Under the pieces are notes generated by a model, which had not been told where the DNA came from, made no database searches, and saw only the letters and a program-made list of their open reading frames with translations. Below are positions 7,364 through 12,802 of a stretch of 27,791 bases of DNA, in pieces. A program made the translations under genes and the position numbers. Each line of letters begins with the position of its first letter. Position 1 is the stretch's first letter. Where the stretch lies: positions 1-27,791 of IMG/VR virus record IMGVR_UViG_3300023174_000535. One strand, written 5' to 3'. This DNA is from a virus.

Positions 7364-7627
7364 ATGGCTACTAAAAAACCTAGAAAAGCACCACAGCGCA
7401 GGCGGCGTGCGCCACGCAAGGCTGAAGCATTAAATAAATTAGAAAATCATTACATAACATTGAACGAAATTTTTAAGGCGGCCAAAGCGGCAGGCTTCAG
7501 CCATGATGTTGCATTTTGGTTAATTACCGAACCAGGCGCATCAATGCCTGATTGGATAAATCCAGGAAACCAACCCACCGAGATCATTCCCCGAATTGAT
7601 CCAACAGAGGATGAGGATGAAGATTAA
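7364..7627 (+). CDS. Small protein with a very basic N terminus, function unknown
   Basis: An 87-residue protein. Residues 1-20 are strongly basic (ATKKPRKAPQRRRRAPRKAE). The middle is helical (LNEIFKAAKAAGFSHDVAFWLITEPGASMPDWI), and the end is acidic (DPTEDEDED). I chose ATG 7364; in-frame TTG and GTG at 7355 and 7358 are possible. The basic tail could bind nucleic acid or carry a disordered interaction segment. It overlaps the metallophosphoesterase by 11 bases. I do not recognise a family; the FxxAKAAGFSHDVAxWLIxEPGAMPDW-like pattern may be shared by proteins of related phages. Confidence 0.5.
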   Translation: MATKKPRKAPQRRRRAPRKAEALNKLENHYITLNEIFKAAKAAGFSHDVAFWLITEPGASMPDWINPGNQPTEIIPRIDPTEDEDED

Positions 7628-8381
7628 GCGCGATAAATCATTTAACGCAAAATATCTTGTAATCAGTGACCTGCAAGTACCGTTTCAGTTTTCAGAAGCG
7701 GTGATCAACCTAAAGAAACTGGTGAAGGCTTTTAAATTTGATTTAGTTTTAAATGTTGGTGATGAAATGGATTTCAATACCATTTCAAGATTTGCAGATG
7801 GTAAGGCCGAATCATTTATGCAAACCCTAGATGAAGATAGGGCTATTTGCCAGGATATTTTATTTGATTTAAAAACAGATGTGGTTAGCAGATCAAATCA
7901 TTCAGATAGATTGTACAAAGCAATACAGCGCATACCCGGCTTGATGGGATTACCTGAATTACAATATGCAAACTTTATGGGCTTTAATGATTTAGGCATC
8001 CACTACGCATTTAAGCCTTATCCAATCCCAGGTACTAACTTTGTTTTATGTCATGGAGATGAAGGGGTCATATCTAATATTGCCGGTCAAACCGCGTTAA
8101 ACCTTAGTAAACGCTGGGGGCGTTCAGTAGTGTCGGGACACACGCACAGATTGGGCTACACATGCCACTCAGAAGCCTTTAATGGCCGATTAGAGAGGGT
8201 TTTAGTAGGAGTTGAGTGTGGTCACACCTGTGACTTAAAAAAGATGTCTTATACCAAAGGCTACGCCAATTGGCAGGCCGGTGCGGTCATCATCCATATT
8301 AAGCGTGGCAATGTAAGCGTAGAGATGATCCCATTTAATGCTGATGGCTCATTTACTGCTATGGGTAAGGCCTTTGGGTGA
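7617..8381 (+). CDS. Calcineurin-like metallophosphoesterase
   Basis: A 254-residue protein with the metal-ligand blocks of the calcineurin-like superfamily in order: ISDLQVPF (Asp18; the usual DxH is DxQ here), NVGDEMDF (Asp49), SNHSD (Asn94, His95; the usual first Gly is Ser), CHGDEG (His146) and SGHTHRLG (174-181). Such enzymes hydrolyse phosphodiester or phosphomonoester bonds and in phages may act on DNA, nucleotides or cyclic nucleotides. I chose ATG 7617 because AGAGG lies six bases before it; ATG 7611 and TTG 7596 are alternatives. The DxQ in place of DxH is the one odd ligand and may alter metal use. The gene ends exactly at a GlxR/CRP-like site. Confidence 0.82.
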   Translation: MKIKRDKSFNAKYLVISDLQVPFQFSEAVINLKKLVKAFKFDLVLNVGDEMDFNTISRFADGKAESFMQTLDEDRAICQDILFDLKTDVVSRSNHSDRLYKAIQRIPGLMGLPELQYANFMGFNDLGIHYAFKPYPIPGTNFVLCHGDEGVISNIAGQTALNLSKRWGRSVVSGHTHRLGYTCHSEAFNGRLERVLVGVECGHTCDLKKMSYTKGYANWQAGAVIIHIKRGNVSVEMIPFNADGSFTAMGKAFG

Positions 8382-8392
8382 GGTAGATCACA
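8377..8392 (+). promoter_or_regulatory. GlxR/CRP-family-like operator, site 1
   Basis: GGTGAGGTAGATCACA matches the actinobacterial GlxR/CRP consensus TGTGA-NN-TA-NN-TCACA at all but the first base, including the central TA. It overlaps the stop codon of the metallophosphoesterase and begins the 97-base non-coding stretch before the early module. The only other intergenic site of this kind I found is at 11245, which shares the ten bases GTAGATCACA. Binding by a host cAMP-sensing regulator is inference. Confidence 0.45.
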
Positions 8393-8409
8393 TAACACGC
8401 CGTGCTGGG

Positions 8410-8450
8410 TAATTGCATTTGTCAGCCCCTTAGTGTTTAATTGCATTTGT
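8410..8450 (+). repeat. Direct repeat TAATTGCATTTGT, two copies 28 bp apart
   Basis: The 13-base sequence TAATTGCATTTGT is present at 8410-8422 and again at 8438-8450. The second copy forms the left arm of a palindrome at 8439-8460. Paired half-sites and full sites before an early gene block are typical of a repressor or activator binding region. Confidence 0.65.
8413..8441 (+). promoter_or_regulatory. Candidate early promoter
   Basis: TTGCAT (8413-8418) and TTTAAT (8436-8441) are separated by 17 bases and resemble the -35 and -10 boxes of a vegetative sigma factor (four of six and five of six matches). The -10 overlaps the left arm of the palindrome at 8439-8460, so a protein bound there would block transcription. 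The transcript would start shortly before the strong ribosome site of the gene at 8479. Confidence 0.45.
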
Positions 8451-8460
8451 AAACGCAATT
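8439..8460 (+). promoter_or_regulatory. Operator-like palindrome before the early module
   Basis: AATTGCATTT-GT-AAACGCAATT is an inverted repeat with ten-base arms, one mismatch and a two-base centre. It overlaps the predicted -10 box and lies 19 bases before the ATG at 8479. Its shape suits a dimeric helix-turn-helix regulator. No such regulator gene is recognisable in the window, so it may be host-encoded or one of the unassigned small proteins. Confidence 0.5.
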
Positions 8461-8478
8461 GACCAGGAAGGGTTAATT

Positions 8479-8673
8479 ATGAAAACAGTAGAAGTAAGAA
8501 AAATTGTTAAAGATAACAATTTAGGTGTAACTGTTAAGGGTCGCACCAATGGAATGGTTACAGTATCTTATACAGGTAGCGTAAATGACATCAACACTTT
8601 AAACCAATTGTTAAATGGTTTTGGTTATGAACTAAAAAAATACGCCACTACCTTTTATGTACAGGCCAAATAA
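8479..8673 (+). CDS. Small early protein, function unknown
   Basis: A 64-residue protein that opens the early block, with a strong AGGAAGGG ribosome site. The sequence predicts alternating strands and helices: VEVRKIVKDNNLGVTVKGRTNGMVTVSYTG, then a helix NDINTLNQLLNGFG and a last strand. This looks like a small alpha/beta fold. It has no cysteines, no membrane segment and no motif I recognise. As the first gene after the operator and promoter it could be an early host-takeover or regulatory protein, but this is position-based inference only. The stop overlaps the next ATG (TAATG). Confidence 0.5.
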   Translation: MKTVEVRKIVKDNNLGVTVKGRTNGMVTVSYTGSVNDINTLNQLLNGFGYELKKYATTFYVQAK

Positions 8674-8813
8674 TGAAAGTACTAACTGCAACTGATATGC
8701 GTTGGTGCGATAAATGCAATATGGAAACATGTTGGTTAAATTGTGCAATATCAATTAGGCCATTAGTTAGTGAATGGCGTTGCGATAGATGTTCACGCAT
8801 TGGTGCAAAATAA
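8673..8813 (+). CDS. 46-residue zinc-ribbon-like protein
   Basis: An open frame with a TAATG overlap at both ends, which strongly supports it as a real gene in a coupled series. The product holds six cysteines: RWCDKCNMETCWLNC at residues 10-24 and WRCDRCSR at 35-42. The CxxC pairs at 12/15 and 37/40 make a plausible zinc ribbon. Zinc ribbons of this size bind DNA, RNA or protein. It immediately precedes the prim-pol gene and could assist it. I do not recognise a named family. Confidence 0.6.
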   Translation: MKVLTATDMRWCDKCNMETCWLNCAISIRPLVSEWRCDRCSRIGAK

Positions 8814-9301
8814 TGAACGCCGTAGCCTATGCAGAAAAAGGTTGGTGGGTTCTACCTTTAAAGCCACAATCTAAAGAGCCATGCAAGTTTTTACGCCACG
8901 GTTATCTTGATGCCAGTAGCGATAAATTAACTGTTAAAAAATGGTTTAAAGATGATTCTGAATTAAATATTGGCCTGGCCATTGTGCAATCAAATCTTGT
9001 AGTTTTAGATTTTGATATACGCAATATTGCATCCAGGGTTCTATGGGAATCTTATCGCCGGATATGTGTAGCATCTAATACGCATACAGTTAAAACAGAT
9101 AACGGCTATCACTTCTATTATCTTGCTGATAAAACAAAGCAATTCAAAGGCAAGGTAATACCAGGTATAGATATTAAACACAAAGGTTATGTTGTGTTAC
9201 CACCATCTATACATCCAAACGGCACTGTTTATCAGGTGATAAATGATGTTGATCCGGTTGAGTTACCGGCTGAATTAGAAAAGGTAATGAGTTGGAATTA
9301 G
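8813..9301 (+). CDS. Stand-alone primase-polymerase (prim-pol domain)
   Basis: A 162-residue protein matching the bifunctional primase/polymerase N-terminal (prim-pol, archaeo-eukaryotic primase superfamily) domain. It has AVAYAEKGWWVLPLKP at residues 3-18, the metal-binding VVLDFD (Asp66, Asp68), TDNGYHFYY (95-103, with His100 in the usual GGxH place) and GIDIKHKGYVVLPPS (118-132). The domain makes primers and can extend them. It usually carries a C-terminal helicase; here it stands alone and the window has no helicase or DNA polymerase gene. ATG 8813 overlaps the upstream stop and fits the domain start, so I prefer it to a further upstream start. This is the main replication gene that I can recognise. 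Confidence 0.83.
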   Translation: MNAVAYAEKGWWVLPLKPQSKEPCKFLRHGYLDASSDKLTVKKWFKDDSELNIGLAIVQSNLVVLDFDIRNIASRVLWESYRRICVASNTHTVKTDNGYHFYYLADKTKQFKGKVIPGIDIKHKGYVVLPPSIHPNGTVYQVINDVDPVELPAELEKVMSWN

Positions 9302-9489
9302 TCAAATATGACAAAGAATCAGGTGCTTATGTTGATGAAAAGCGTAAGCATTTTGTAAAGGCTTCTTTAATCCGCAAACACGCTAAAAAAGCAATAGGCG
9401 CAAGGCAGGTTAGAGGAAGGTTATCAGCCAAAATGGTTGAAGCCTATTGGTTAGACAAGTTCAAGGAAGCGGTGAAATATGAACTATGA
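9292..9489 (+). CDS. Small basic early protein, function unknown
   Basis: A 65-residue protein rich in Lys and Arg (KRKHFVKASLIRKHAKKAIGARQVRGRL within residues 18-45), probably mostly helical and without a membrane segment. The only sensible start is TTG 9292, with AAGG eight bases before it; it overlaps the prim-pol end by ten bases. The charge suggests nucleic-acid binding. It has no recognised family. The next gene begins inside its last codons (ATGA-type overlap with 9479), consistent with one transcript. Confidence 0.45.
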   Translation: MELVKYDKESGAYVDEKRKHFVKASLIRKHAKKAIGARQVRGRLSAKMVEAYWLDKFKEAVKYEL

Positions 9490-9757
9490 GATATACGGTT
9501 GGTTGGTAACAATCACCTTGTTTACGCTGGTAGCACTATTGATTGGTGTTACATGGATTGTGGCCGTTGAAAATGGCTATGACAAAGGGTTTAAAAGTGG
9601 CTACAAACGCGGTACTGCCGATACAAAACAAACAAATGTAAAGGTGGATAAGTTCACAGTTAGAACACATCCATCAATGCGGCAGAAAATGCTTGAAGCC
9701 GACAATGAATACTTAATGGAAAAGGTTGTAAGTCTTTGGGATAGGGAAAACAAATAA
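9479..9757 (+). CDS. Single-pass membrane protein of the early module, function unknown
   Basis: A 92-residue protein with a clear N-terminal hydrophobic helix (WLVTITLFTLVALLIGVTWIV, about residues 8-28). A Gly/Tyr/Lys-rich stretch follows (NGYDKGFKSGYKRGTADTK), then a polar C-terminal helix (MRQKMLEADNEYLMEKVVSLWDRENK). The topology would place the charged tail in the cytoplasm. Its position between a small basic protein and the putative annealing protein suggests an early role. Superinfection exclusion or membrane tethering of replication are possibilities without direct support. The start overlaps the upstream gene and AAGGAAG lies upstream; the end overlaps the next ATG (TAATG). Confidence 0.5.
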   Translation: MNYEIYGWLVTITLFTLVALLIGVTWIVAVENGYDKGFKSGYKRGTADTKQTNVKVDKFTVRTHPSMRQKMLEADNEYLMEKVVSLWDRENK

Positions 9758-10485
9758 TGAACATGAATGATTATGTTGATGTGGCTGAGCGCATTGCGCA
9801 ACTAAAAGAAGCCTATCCCGAAGCATCATTGCAACCATATAACCCTAATAAGCCTTATGACATTGTGCAGGTTGAAGGTAAAACCTATGTGGTTTATACC
9901 GCCGCTTGTTACCGTGATCCCCATGATGTTAGGCCAGGTGTTGCAGTTGCCTGGGAACAAATACCAGGTAAAGGCATGACCGCCGGTAGTGAACTTATGA
10001 TCTGTGAAACAAGCGCCTGGGGGCGAGCGATAGTTGCGGCTATGAAATCTGCTACAAAGCGCGTTGCATCTAAACAAGAAGTGATGGCGGCTAAAGCCCG
10101 GCAATCCTGGGCTATAACACCAACACAATCTTTAGATGCAGAGTTATTGTCTAGGCCAGTTGAACCTGAGCCACAGGCCATGTATGGCAGACCTGGATCA
10201 AAGTCAGCGTTAATGGAAAGGGTTTTGCGCGAATCTTTTATTGAAGATAAAACGCAACAAGCCGAACCAGTACCAATGAGTTTGGATCAGGTAGTTGATG
10301 CAGTTGCAACCAGTACACCGGCTGTTCAATATTGCGAACATGGCGAAATGGTTTTAAAAACCGGGATAGCCAAAGGTCGCGGTACGCCTTACTACGGATA
10401 CACCTGCCCGAAAGGTTGCGCCGCTAGATGGGCAATTATGTCAAAAGATGGCAAGTGGTATTACCCGGATTCCAACAATGGGTGA
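9757..10485 (+). CDS. Possible ssDNA-annealing/recombination protein with C-terminal zinc-knuckle-like tail
   Basis: A 242-residue protein. Residues 7-115 (VAERIAQLKEAYPEASLQP...VYTAACYRDPHDVRPGVAVAWEQIPGKG...GSELMICETSAWGRAIVAA) match a domain frequent in actinobacteriophages. Its ETSAWGRAI signature resembles the ETxAIGRAL helix of phage single-strand annealing (ERF/Rad52-like) proteins. A variable linker follows (about 116-195), then a Cys/His-rich C terminus, YCEHGEMVL...YYGYTCPKGCAARW, that could bind zinc. It lies between the prim-pol and a PD-(D/E)XK nuclease, a setting typical of an annealase with its exonuclease partner. The annealing assignment is tentative; the domain may instead have another DNA-binding role. 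Confidence 0.55.
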   Translation: MNMNDYVDVAERIAQLKEAYPEASLQPYNPNKPYDIVQVEGKTYVVYTAACYRDPHDVRPGVAVAWEQIPGKGMTAGSELMICETSAWGRAIVAAMKSATKRVASKQEVMAAKARQSWAITPTQSLDAELLSRPVEPEPQAMYGRPGSKSALMERVLRESFIEDKTQQAEPVPMSLDQVVDAVATSTPAVQYCEHGEMVLKTGIAKGRGTPYYGYTCPKGCAARWAIMSKDGKWYYPDSNNG

Positions 10486-10675
10486 TATGGAAATGATTGA
10501 TGCTCACGGGGTCAAGGCTACTTTTACAGATAATGGCGTTGAATTAGACATTGTGCCATTAAGTGAATGTTGTGAAGTTTGCAATGATCCCAGGATGCTT
10601 AATATCAATGGTGTACGCAAATGCGCAGGTTGTGGATGTATCAATCACATAGATTACAAAAATGACCAAATTTGA
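10478..10675 (+). CDS. Small zinc-ribbon protein, function unknown
   Basis: A 65-residue protein with LSECCEVCNDPRM and VRKCAGCGCINH: two CxxC pairs about 20 residues apart, a zinc ribbon. The N-terminal half (GDMEMIDAHGVKATFTDNGVELDIV) looks like a small beta hairpin. ATG 10478 overlaps the upstream gene by eight bases; ATG 10487 or 10493 are possible starts. It overlaps the nuclease gene by 14 bases at the other end. It is one of several small Cys-rich proteins in this module and may bind nucleic acid or a host enzyme. Confidence 0.5.
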   Translation: MGDMEMIDAHGVKATFTDNGVELDIVPLSECCEVCNDPRMLNINGVRKCAGCGCINHIDYKNDQI

Positions 10676-11165
10676 TTATCACAAAGCCATGCGTGAAGGT
10701 CATGGCTACAACCTTTATGTTGCCGATCTATTGCAACACTTTGGTGTGCCACAGGTAGATGTGCCTGATTTTACCATTGCTACCACCCATGATGAAATTA
10801 GAGATAAAACTCTAAATGAAAAAGATGTAATAGTTGGTGATCTAGTTTTAGAGGTTAAAAGTAGTAGCCGATCATTTACCAATGCTGATGATTTCCCATT
10901 TAACCCGGTGATTATTGATACGGTAAGTGGCTTTGATAGCAAAATAATCAAGCCATTTGCCTATGTAATGATTAGCCAAATTACACAGGGAATCTTTGTT
11001 ATACCTACATCTACAAAGTATGATTGGACTATTGAAAAATATTATGATGGATATAGGAAAATTGAAGAACGCTTTTATTTAGTTAAGAAGCGCCACTGCC
11101 GACCATTTATAGAAATGGTTGATGTACTGTTAGAGAGAGCCAATGAGCGAACCAATCAGATGTAA
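10662..11165 (+). CDS. PD-(D/E)XK-type nuclease
   Basis: A 167-residue protein with the core of a PD-(D/E)XK nuclease: VIVGDLVLEVKSSSRS, giving Asp60 and Glu64-x-Lys66 on adjacent strands, preceded by HDEIRDK and followed by PFAYVMISQITQGIFVIPT, a likely strand-turn-strand. Such folds cut DNA in restriction, recombination (exonuclease or Holliday resolvase) or recycling of host DNA. It follows the possible annealing protein, so a recombination exonuclease is attractive; a sequence-specific endonuclease of similar size is also possible. The ATG overlaps the upstream gene and its end overlaps the next small gene by 23 bases. Confidence 0.65.
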   Translation: MTKFDYHKAMREGHGYNLYVADLLQHFGVPQVDVPDFTIATTHDEIRDKTLNEKDVIVGDLVLEVKSSSRSFTNADDFPFNPVIIDTVSGFDSKIIKPFAYVMISQITQGIFVIPTSTKYDWTIEKYYDGYRKIEERFYLVKKRHCRPFIEMVDVLLERANERTNQM

Positions 11166-11244
11166 ATGCGGTAACTGGGTCATGCCTGGTCAATCTTGTT
11201 ATGTGTGTTATTTAATTACAAGAACTCAAAAGAAACTTAATTAG
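11143..11244 (+). CDS. 33-residue CxC/CxxC zinc-knuckle-like protein
   Basis: A short frame with a very good ribosome site (GAGAGAG four bases before ATG), starting inside the end of the nuclease gene. The product has IRCKCGNWVMPG and SCYVCYL: four cysteines as CxC and CxxC about ten residues apart, then a basic tail (TRTQKKLN). It ends one base before the second GlxR/CRP-like site and is the last gene of the early block. Small size lowers certainty, but the ribosome site and cysteine pattern support it. Confidence 0.5.
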   Translation: MSEPIRCKCGNWVMPGQSCYVCYLITRTQKKLN

Positions 11245-11260
11245 TGTGGTGTAGATCACA
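11245..11260 (+). promoter_or_regulatory. GlxR/CRP-family-like operator, site 2
   Basis: TGTGGTGTAGATCACA fits TGTGA-NN-TA-NN-TCACA with a single mismatch (the fifth base) and the central TA intact. It shares GTAGATCACA with the site at 8377. It lies in the 53-base gap between the early block and the lytic transglycosylase gene, about 22-37 bases upstream of a plausible start of transcription, near where an activator of this family would contact polymerase. Confidence 0.5.
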
Positions 11261-11276
11261 TCTCATATAGTGAGAT
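11260..11276 (+). promoter_or_regulatory. Second palindrome and possible -10 box
   Basis: ATCTCA-TATAG-TGAGAT is a perfect inverted repeat with six-base arms and a five-base centre. The centre plus one base gives TATAGT, one mismatch from a -10 box. No good -35 is seen 17 bases upstream; that position is covered by the GlxR/CRP-like site, as expected of an activator-dependent promoter. The ribosome site GGAG follows at 11284 and the ATG at 11298. Confidence 0.4.
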
Positions 11277-11297
11277 TATGTTAGGAGTTACGCTAAT

Positions 11298-11753
11298 ATG
11301 ATTTTTAACCGTGTGCTAGGCTCTAGCAAGTATTTGCCCCAAAGGCAAAAACGCGAACCCTGCAAGGGTGAGTTCGCGTGGTGCTGGCTTTTTGGGATCG
11401 CTCTATGTGTTCTTAACCCATTAGCCTTTGATAAAGCACTATCTGATTCAAATTACAAACCTACACACTATAAGCAATATATTTTAATGACATTAAATGA
11501 TATTGATCAGACTTATTGTCTTATAGACCTATACTCAAAAGAAAATAGTACATGGAATCCAAAAGCGGTTAATGGTTCACATGTAGGTATTCCACAGGGT
11601 AGATCAACATACCTAAAGAAAGCATCCGGAATACAACAAATAAATTGGGGGGTGCGTTATATTGGCAACCGCTATGGATGGGTTGATGAAGTCAATAAAG
11701 TACCTAATGCATGTGCGGCTTGGGATCATTTTCTAAAGAAGGGTTGGCATTGA
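11298..11753 (+). CDS. Membrane-anchored lytic transglycosylase-like cell-wall hydrolase
   Basis: A 151-residue protein. A basic N terminus is followed by a hydrophobic helix (FAWCWLFGIALCVLNPLAF, about residues 26-44), a signal-anchor or uncleaved signal peptide. The C-terminal half resembles transglycosylase-like folds: LYSKENSTWNPKAVNGSHVGIPQG with Glu near residue 82 as likely catalytic acid, then KKASGIQQINWGVRYIGNRYG and ACAAWDHFLKKGWH. These cut the glycan chain of peptidoglycan. It is far from the lysis cassette and precedes the packaging genes, so it may act early, as a virion-associated or entry hydrolase, or as a second, export-dependent lysin. ATG 11298 has GGAG ten bases upstream; Met64 has no SD and would lose the anchor. 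Confidence 0.68.
   Translation: MIFNRVLGSSKYLPQRQKREPCKGEFAWCWLFGIALCVLNPLAFDKALSDSNYKPTHYKQYILMTLNDIDQTYCLIDLYSKENSTWNPKAVNGSHVGIPQGRSTYLKKASGIQQINWGVRYIGNRYGWVDEVNKVPNACAAWDHFLKKGWH
11338..11396 (+). terminator. Terminator-like hairpin inside the 5' end of the hydrolase gene
   Basis: ACGCGAAC (11351-11358) pairs with GTTCGCGT (11372-11379), with an inner CCCT/AGGG stem. An outer CCCAAA (11338-11343) pairs with TTTGGG (11391-11396), and a run of five T follows ten bases after the main stem. In intergenic DNA this would be called an intrinsic terminator. Here it lies within codons about 15-33 of the hydrolase, between the promoter-like region and the rest of the gene, and so could attenuate expression or simply reduce it. 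Confidence 0.45.
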
Positions 11754-12508
11754 AGGATACAGAAAAAATTACAATAGGTGTTACATCACCTGGTTATGTA
11801 GTTACAGATTTTATGACAAGTATTTTAGATGTGGCAAGATCACAAAAACAATTGGGTCAGTTCATATCATTGCAAGGATCAGGTGTTATTAGTAGGTTGC
11901 GTAATCAAATAGTTGCAACCTTCTTAGAGAAAACCACAGATGATTGGCTATTGCAGATAGATACAGATCAAAGGTTTACAGTAGATCATTTTAAGAAGTT
12001 AGTTAGTGCCGCAGACAAAGATGAACGCCCTATTGTTTCCGGTGTTGTGCATGGTGGTTGGGAAGTCGGTGAGTTATACCTTGAACCAGTACCTTGCATC
12101 TTTAAGATGGGTAAAGATAATGGCTTATACGCGATCCATGACTATGAAGAAGATTCAATCATTGAGATAGATGCATGTGGTACAGGTGCTATCTTGATTC
12201 ATAGGTCAGTGTTTGAAAGATTTGTTAAAGAAGCAGACCAAGTACATCAAGGTGATAAGTGGGGCTTCTATCAGGATATGCCATTGCATAAAGAATGGGT
12301 TGGTGAGGACTTACTGTTTTGCATTAGGGCTAAGAGTTTTGGGTATAAACTATATGCTCATACAGGTGTACAGATGGAACACCAACGCAAGATGTGGATA
12401 GGTGCTAAACAGCACAAAGACTTTGACCGCTTCAGGCGCAAGAGATTACAGAGTGAGGAACAGATCAATGGCGATAGTGACATCACAAGTAGCAGTAACA
12501 ACAACTAG
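11750..12508 (+). CDS. Second GT-A type glycosyltransferase-like protein
   Basis: A 252-residue protein: TIGVTSPGYVV at residues 8-18, WLLQIDTDQRF near 67-77 with Asp-Thr-Asp at 71-73 as the metal-binding DxD, DACGTGAILIHRSVFE near 140-156, and GEDLLFCIRAKSFGYKLY near 185-202, the usual acceptor-side GED/ED motif, followed by MEH. This is the pattern of GT2-like transferases. I chose TTG 11750, which overlaps the upstream stop (TTGA) and has AAGAAGGG six bases before it. It is distinct from the 5789 protein in sequence and lies just before the head genes. It may glycosylate a virion protein; the donor sugar may come from the epimerase pathway. The end overlaps the next gene by 41 bases. Confidence 0.7.
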   Translation: MKDTEKITIGVTSPGYVVTDFMTSILDVARSQKQLGQFISLQGSGVISRLRNQIVATFLEKTTDDWLLQIDTDQRFTVDHFKKLVSAADKDERPIVSGVVHGGWEVGELYLEPVPCIFKMGKDNGLYAIHDYEEDSIIEIDACGTGAILIHRSVFERFVKEADQVHQGDKWGFYQDMPLHKEWVGEDLLFCIRAKSFGYKLYAHTGVQMEHQRKMWIGAKQHKDFDRFRRKRLQSEEQINGDSDITSSSNNN

Positions 12509-12728
12509 AGTAAAAGTAATTGATGTAGATAATGTATCAAGACATGTAAGGTTGCATTGTGAATCCGGCACGGTATATGTGGGCAACGCCGGGGTTACTA
12601 GTAGCAATGGTTTGAAGTTGGATAACAATGACAAACTTACTTTGGATTTGCAAGATGGCGAAGAACTTTGGGCAATTACTGGTACTGGTAGCACCAATGT
12701 GTCTATCTTAGTTAGCAAGGTAGATTAA
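12468..12728 (+). CDS. Small beta-rich protein, possible head fibre/decoration protein
   Basis: An 86-residue protein: VTSQVAVTTTRVKVIDVDNVSRHVRLHCESGTVYVGNAGVTSSNGLKLDNNDKLTLDL with a last part EELWAITGTGSTNVSILVSK. The run of strands with GTVYVG and VTSSNG turns is typical of small beta-barrel proteins found near phage head and tail genes. I chose ATG 12468, with GAGGAA about eight bases upstream, since the upstream part of the frame lies inside the glycosyltransferase. The position just before the packaging region, and following a glycosyltransferase, suggests a virion surface protein. Function is not proven. Confidence 0.6.
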   Translation: MAIVTSQVAVTTTRVKVIDVDNVSRHVRLHCESGTVYVGNAGVTSSNGLKLDNNDKLTLDLQDGEELWAITGTGSTNVSILVSKVD

Positions 12729-12732
12729 ATAA

Positions 12733-12761
12733 TGAGCGTGTTTTTTCCTATTTTGAGCGTG
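12733..12761 (+). repeat. Direct repeat TGAGCGTG, two copies with 21-bp period
   Basis: TGAGCGTG occurs at 12733-12740 and 12754-12761. The 21-bp period equals two helical turns, putting both copies on the same DNA face. Candidate binding sites for the small terminase or for a transcription factor acting on the nearby TATAAT. Confidence 0.6.
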
Positions 12762-12769
12762 GTTATAAT
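12741..12769 (+). promoter_or_regulatory. Candidate late promoter for the head operon
   Basis: A perfect TATAAT -10 box lies at 12764-12769. Seventeen bases upstream the -35 position is TTTTTT (12741-12746), a poor match, so the promoter may need an activator; the two TGAGCGTG repeats flank this position. Transcription would begin near 12776 and read through the GC-rich inverted repeat into the HNH and terminase genes. Confidence 0.4.
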
Positions 12770-12770
12770 A

Positions 12771-12802
12771 CGCCGCCGTTCGGCTTTTCTCTCTCCCCGG
12801 CG
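12771..12802 (+). repeat. GC-rich nested inverted repeat
   Basis: CGCCG (12771-12775) can pair with CGGCG (12798-12802), and GCC (12775-12777) with GGC (12782-12784), the latter followed by TTTTCTCTCTCC. It is a GC island in AT-rich surroundings. It might be a weak terminator or attenuator right after the candidate promoter, or part of a cohesive-end site. Confidence 0.4.
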
